Assembly: GCA_049422085.1 (NCBI GenBank)
Contig: JBMSOD010000137.1
Coordinates: forward strand, 1-8,424
Direction of reading: 5' to 3'
Length of the DNA stretch: 8,424 bases
From: UBA4615 sp049422085
GTDB taxonomy: Bacteria > Pseudomonadota > Gammaproteobacteria > Burkholderiales > Burkholderiaceae_E
The stretch's first letter is position 1; every line of letters starts with the position of its first letter. Position numbers and translations under genes: made by a program. Below the pieces are notes generated by a model that was not told where the DNA came from, did not search any database, and saw only the letters and a list, made by a program, of their open reading frames with translations. This document shows, piece after piece, positions 6,240-8,424 of the stretch.

Positions 6240-6826
6240 TCCAGACACCCGCCGCCCAACTGCTTGCGCTTCGGAGCACCCAGCTCGCCCGTCGCGGCGC
6301 TCTGCTTGGTCTGGGTGCAGGCGCCCTGACCCTGGCCGGCTGCTCCGGGATCGACCCCTCCCGCTATGCACGCGAACAGCCCCGGCTGGATCTTGCCCAG
6401 TACTTCAACGGCACCGTCGATGCCTGGGGCGTCTTTCAGGACCGTTCGGGTGAAGTCGTTCGACGCTTCACCGTGCTCATGAACTGCCAGTGGAAGGATG
6501 CGGTAGGTACGCTCGATGAGGACTTTCTGTACTCGGACGGCACCCGCGAAAAACGGATCTGGACAGTGCGCAAGCTTGGCGAGGGCCGCTACAGCGGCAC
6601 CGCGGCGGATGTGGTGGGTGAAGCCACCGGCGTGGCCGCGGGCAATGCCCTGAACTGGCGCTATGTTCTTGCCCTGAAGGTCGACGGCCGCACCTGGGAG
6701 GTCGACTTCGACGACTGGATGTACCAGATCGATGACCGGGTCATGCTCAACCGCGCCACCATGAGCAAGTTCGGCGTGAAGCTCGGCGAAGTCCTGCTCT
6801 CGTTCACACGGCGCGCAGCCGCCTGA
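6236..6826 (+). CDS. DUF3833 family lipoprotein
   Basis: A 196-residue protein. Arg19-Arg20, a hydrophobic stretch and the lipobox LTLAGC (31-36) predict signal-peptidase-II processing and lipidation of Cys36; Ser at +2 favours the outer membrane by the usual sorting rule. The mature domain matches the DUF3833 pattern: YFNGTVDAWGVFQDRSGEVV, a conserved LDEDFLYSDGTREKRIW region, and WEVDFDDWMYQIDDRVMLNR towards the C-terminus. The fold is expected to be mostly beta strand, possibly ligand-binding; no activity is known to me. Homologues occur beside SDR, CHI-like and Cfa-like genes, including the singlet-oxygen-responsive set of Rhodobacter (from memory). It overlaps the transporter gene by 4 bp and the SDR gene follows after 14 bp. 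Confidence 0.87.
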   Translation: MIQTPAAQLLALRSTQLARRGALLGLGAGALTLAGCSGIDPSRYAREQPRLDLAQYFNGTVDAWGVFQDRSGEVVRRFTVLMNCQWKDAVGTLDEDFLYSDGTREKRIWTVRKLGEGRYSGTAADVVGEATGVAAGNALNWRYVLALKVDGRTWEVDFDDWMYQIDDRVMLNRATMSKFGVKLGEVLLSFTRRAAA

Positions 6827-6840
6827 GGGTCGAGCCATCC

Positions 6841-7653
6841 ATGTTGCGTCCACTGAATCCTCCCATCACGCACTGGTCAGGCCGCAGGGTCTGGGTGATT
6901 GGTGCCTCGAGCGGCATCGGAGCGGCCCTCGCTCAAGCCCTGCTTCGTGCGGGAGCCCGGGTCGCCGTGTCAGCCCGGCGGGCTCAGGCGCTCCAGGAGG
7001 TGGTCGGCTCGCGACCTGCCGCCCCGGTCGATGCGCCAGACCCGGTTCACCCTGCTCTGGTGCTGCCCCTGGACATCAATGATGTGCAGTCGATTGCGCA
7101 GGCCTTCGATACCCTGACAAGTCAATGGGACGGGGTGGATGTGATTCTTTGGGTGGCCGGCATTTACCAGCCCATGCGGGCCGACGCCTTCGATCTGGAT
7201 CAGGCCCAGCGCATGCTCGATACCAATCTGGTCGCCGTCTTCAAGGGCCTGTCGGTCGTGCTGCCGACCCTGCTGCGACAGCGTGCAGGGCATCTGGTGC
7301 TGTTTTCGAGCGTGGCGGGTTTTCGCGGGTTGCCGCAGGCGCTGGTCTATGGCCCGACCAAGGCGGCGCTGATCAATCTTGCCGAGTCGCTTTATCTCGA
7401 CCTGCATCCAAAAGGCATCGGTGTCACCGTGGTCAACCCGGGCTATGTCGAGACGCCGGCCACAGCGATCAATGACTATCCGATGCCGGCCATCATCTCG
7501 GCCGACGAGGCCGCCCGCCGTACGCTGGAGGGTCTTGCACGCGGCGGGTTCGAGGTTCACTACCCGCGACGCTTCACCCGGGTTCTCAAGTTCGCCCGAT
7601 GGCTGCCCGACCGCTGGTACTTTGCGCTGGTTCGGCGTGTCACGGGGGGATGA
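6841..7653 (+). CDS. Short-chain dehydrogenase/reductase
   Basis: A 270-residue classical SDR. The cofactor motif GASSGIG (21-27) follows the first beta strand, and Arg46-Arg47 in SARRAQAL suggests a preference for NADP(H). Asp78 lies in the LDI motif. The catalytic set is Asn129, Ser157 (LFSSVAG), Tyr170 and Lys174 (YGPTK), followed by NPGYVETP. The usual NAG motif after strand 4 reads VAG (WVAGIY, 104-109), a mild deviation. The C-terminal part (about 240-270: FTRVLKFARWLPDRWYFALVRR) is basic and amphipathic, typical of membrane-associated SDRs acting on lipids. Substrate unknown; a keto or hydroxy acyl or lipid intermediate is inferred from context. A GAGGGT 10 bp upstream may serve as ribosome-binding site. 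Confidence 0.92.
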   Translation: MLRPLNPPITHWSGRRVWVIGASSGIGAALAQALLRAGARVAVSARRAQALQEVVGSRPAAPVDAPDPVHPALVLPLDINDVQSIAQAFDTLTSQWDGVDVILWVAGIYQPMRADAFDLDQAQRMLDTNLVAVFKGLSVVLPTLLRQRAGHLVLFSSVAGFRGLPQALVYGPTKAALINLAESLYLDLHPKGIGVTVVNPGYVETPATAINDYPMPAIISADEAARRTLEGLARGGFEVHYPRRFTRVLKFARWLPDRWYFALVRRVTGG

Positions 7654-7685
7654 GTCATGCGGTTGACCGGGACCGGACACAAGGC

Positions 7686-7692
7686 GGGAGAG
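7686..7692 (+). promoter_or_regulatory. Ribosome-binding site suggesting a GTG start
   Basis: GGGAGAG lies 5 bp before GTG 7698. It makes that codon the best start of the NTF2-like gene, in competition with ATG 7650, which overlaps the SDR stop (ATGA) but has only a G-run in front of it. Confidence 0.55.
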
Positions 7693-7697
7693 CGTCA

Positions 7698-8168
7698 GTG
7701 AATGAACCGATGAGCCAGGGCACCGATGCCTCGAGAAGCCCGCGTCTGCAGCAGCTGGTCGAATTCTTCGAGCACATCACGCCGCAGGACACGGAGCGGA
7801 TGAATCGGATCTACTGCGACGATGCCTTTTTCAAGGACCCTTTCAATGAGGTCCGGGGCGTGGCGCAGATCGCCCGCATCTTCGCCCACATGTTCCATCA
7901 GGTCGACCAGCCCCGGTTCGTGGTCCGGGAGGCGATCGAGGCGGGTGATCAGGCCTTTCTGGTCTGGGACTTCGAGTTCGGTTTCCGTTCCCCTCTGCCT
8001 CGTGGCCCGCAGGTGATCCGGGGTGCGTCCCACCTGCGTTTTGCACCGGACGGACGCGTTGCGATGCACCGGGATTACTGGGATGCCGCCGAGGAGTTGT
8101 ATGCCAAGCTGCCACTCGTCGGGGGGTTGATGCGCTTTTTGCGCCGACGGGGTGCTCTGTCAGGCTAG
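7698..8168 (+). CDS. NTF2/SnoaL-like family protein
   Basis: A small protein of 156 residues from GTG 7698. It shows the NTF2-like pattern: helix LVEFFEHITPQD, a strand with YCDDAFFKDPFNEVRG (typical DPF after the first strand), helix IARIFAHMFHQV, then beta strands ending in LRFAPDGRVAMHRDYWDAAEELYAKLP. Members are cone-shaped pockets acting as small isomerases or cyclases, or as binding proteins; function here is unknown. It is usually the companion of the SDR in this type of gene set. Alternative start ATG 7650 overlaps the SDR stop and would add 16 residues (beginning MSHAVDRDR) that look unlike the fold; a further ATG is at 7710. No signal peptide is visible. Probably the last gene of the operon. 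Confidence 0.85.
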   Translation: MNEPMSQGTDASRSPRLQQLVEFFEHITPQDTERMNRIYCDDAFFKDPFNEVRGVAQIARIFAHMFHQVDQPRFVVREAIEAGDQAFLVWDFEFGFRSPLPRGPQVIRGASHLRFAPDGRVAMHRDYWDAAEELYAKLPLVGGLMRFLRRRGALSG

Positions 8169-8180
8169 AATGACTGACCG

Positions 8181-8214
8181 AAAAAGTCGGAGATCAGACG
8201 GCCTCTGATCCGAC
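8181..8214 (-). terminator. Intrinsic terminator-like hairpin, best on the minus strand
   Basis: On the plus strand GTCGG (8186-8190), a 2-nt bulge and ATCAGA (8193-8198) pair with TCTGAT (8204-8209) and CCGAC (8210-8214) around the loop CGGCC, an 11-bp stem. Read on the minus strand the stem is followed at once by TTTTT (8185-8181), the textbook layout of a Rho-independent terminator. On the plus strand only a poor CCATTTCT follows, so termination of the operon itself would be weak. No minus-strand gene is visible within the window to the right of it. Confidence 0.5.
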
Positions 8215-8219
8215 CAGTC

Positions 8220-8255
8220 CATTTCTACGCACCTCCGCATTTCTTCGCACCTCCG
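8220..8255 (+). repeat. 18-bp tandem direct repeat upstream of the ferritin-like gene
   Basis: Two abutting 18-bp units, CATTTCTACGCACCTCCG (8220-8237) and CATTTCTTCGCACCTCCG (8238-8255), differ at one base. They end 5 bp before ATG 8261. Each contains ACCTCC, the same sequence as the 16S rRNA anti-Shine-Dalgarno rather than its complement. A recent slippage duplication or a doubled regulatory site are both possible. Confidence 0.75.
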
Positions 8256-8260
8256 TCGTC

Positions 8261-8424
8261 ATGCCCATGCTCTACCCCGAACTCTTCAAATCGCTCGAGC
8301 GTGTGCGCTGGAACATGGACGAACTGCCCTGGGACCAGTTCGATGCGACGCAACTGTCCGACGAGCAGGCGCTCACCATCAAGATGAATGCGATCACCGA
8401 GTGGGCGGCGCTGCCGGCCACCGA
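8261..8424 (+). CDS. Ferritin-like domain protein (3' end cut by window)
   Basis: The first 54 residues are present, beginning MPMLYPELFKSLE and running through RWNMDELPWDQFD to the helix ALTIKMNAITEWAALPATE. This matches, from memory, a family of ferritin-like proteins of about 270-300 residues in Betaproteobacteria, which carry a diiron-type four-helix bundle. The Glu residues near the visible end would include first-helix metal ligands; the E-x-x-H motifs expected later are outside. The start is ATG 8261, with ATG 8267 as alternative. It points the same way as the operon but is separated by 92 bp with its own leader, so shared transcription is uncertain. A link to oxidative stress or acyl-chain oxidation is only an inference. 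Confidence 0.78.
   Translation, partial: MPMLYPELFKSLERVRWNMDELPWDQFDATQLSDEQALTIKMNAITEWAALPAT

Larger units (their letters stand above)
8169..8260. other. Intergenic region with hairpin and tandem repeat
   Basis: Between the NTF2-like stop and the ferritin-like start lie a stem-loop (8186-8214) and an 18-bp tandem duplication (8220-8255). No standard Shine-Dalgarno is seen before ATG 8261; the nearest purine run is the CGGAG within the hairpin, about 70 bp away. TAGAAT at 8166-8171 resembles a -10 box, but I find no good -35 for it. Confidence 0.5.

Noticed and set aside
5229..6371. Long minus-strand open frame of 380 codons
   Set aside because: It is antisense to the transporter gene, rich in Gly/Arg/Gln in a pattern typical of shadow frames, with no membrane or domain signature.
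8204..8228. Possible RpoE/ChrR-type promoter because of TGATCC at 8207-8212
   Set aside because: No matching -10 element at suitable spacing; the hexamer is part of the hairpin stem.
1..8424. tRNA, rRNA, CRISPR array, insertion sequence or attachment site
   Set aside because: None seen: no repeated spacers, transposase motifs, long terminal repeats or tRNA-like folds on either strand.

Overview
The window is GC-rich, densely packed, Gram-negative DNA. A signal peptide, a lipobox, Proteobacteria-type protein families and ATGA-type overlaps all fit a proteobacterium, most likely a betaproteobacterium (Burkholderiales or Rhodocyclales-like). That placement rests on general resemblance of the proteins; there is no rRNA or other marker here to fix the taxon.

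Layout: (1) positions 1-493, minus strand, hold the 5' part of a MerR-family regulator with the start of a cobalamin-binding-type sensor region (LitR/CarH-like, cut by the window edge). (2) Positions 494-794 are a divergent control region with two copies of one dyad, TGTCCA-N10-TGGACA, plus a degenerate third. One copy sits on a plausible sigma-70 promoter for the plus-strand genes. (3) Positions 795-8168 hold eight plus-strand genes with gaps of 0-15 bp or short overlaps, apparently one operon (the NTF2-like start is uncertain): FAD-dependent amine-oxidase-type oxidoreductase, DUF1365 protein, cyclopropane-fatty-acid-synthase-like methyltransferase, exported chalcone-isomerase-like protein, MFS/GPH-type transporter, DUF3833 lipoprotein, short-chain dehydrogenase, and NTF2/SnoaL-like protein. 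(4) Positions 8169-8260 hold a hairpin with a T-tract on the minus strand and an 18-bp tandem duplication. (5) Position 8261 to the window end is the 5' part of a ferritin-like protein gene.

How the genes may work together: related gene sets in other Proteobacteria are tied to light or singlet-oxygen responses and to modification of unsaturated phospholipid acyl chains (methylated or furan fatty acids in Rhodobacter and Rhodopseudomonas; LitR-controlled light-inducible genes in Pseudomonas putida). By inference, a B12-type photoreceptor represses the operon in the dark. Light would then release an enzyme set that methylates and oxidises acyl chains in the membrane, with envelope partners (exported CHI-like protein, lipoprotein, transporter) whose roles are unknown. 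The methyltransferase differs from classical Cfa at two active-site positions, which argues against ordinary cyclopropanation. All homology statements come from reading motifs, not from database searches.
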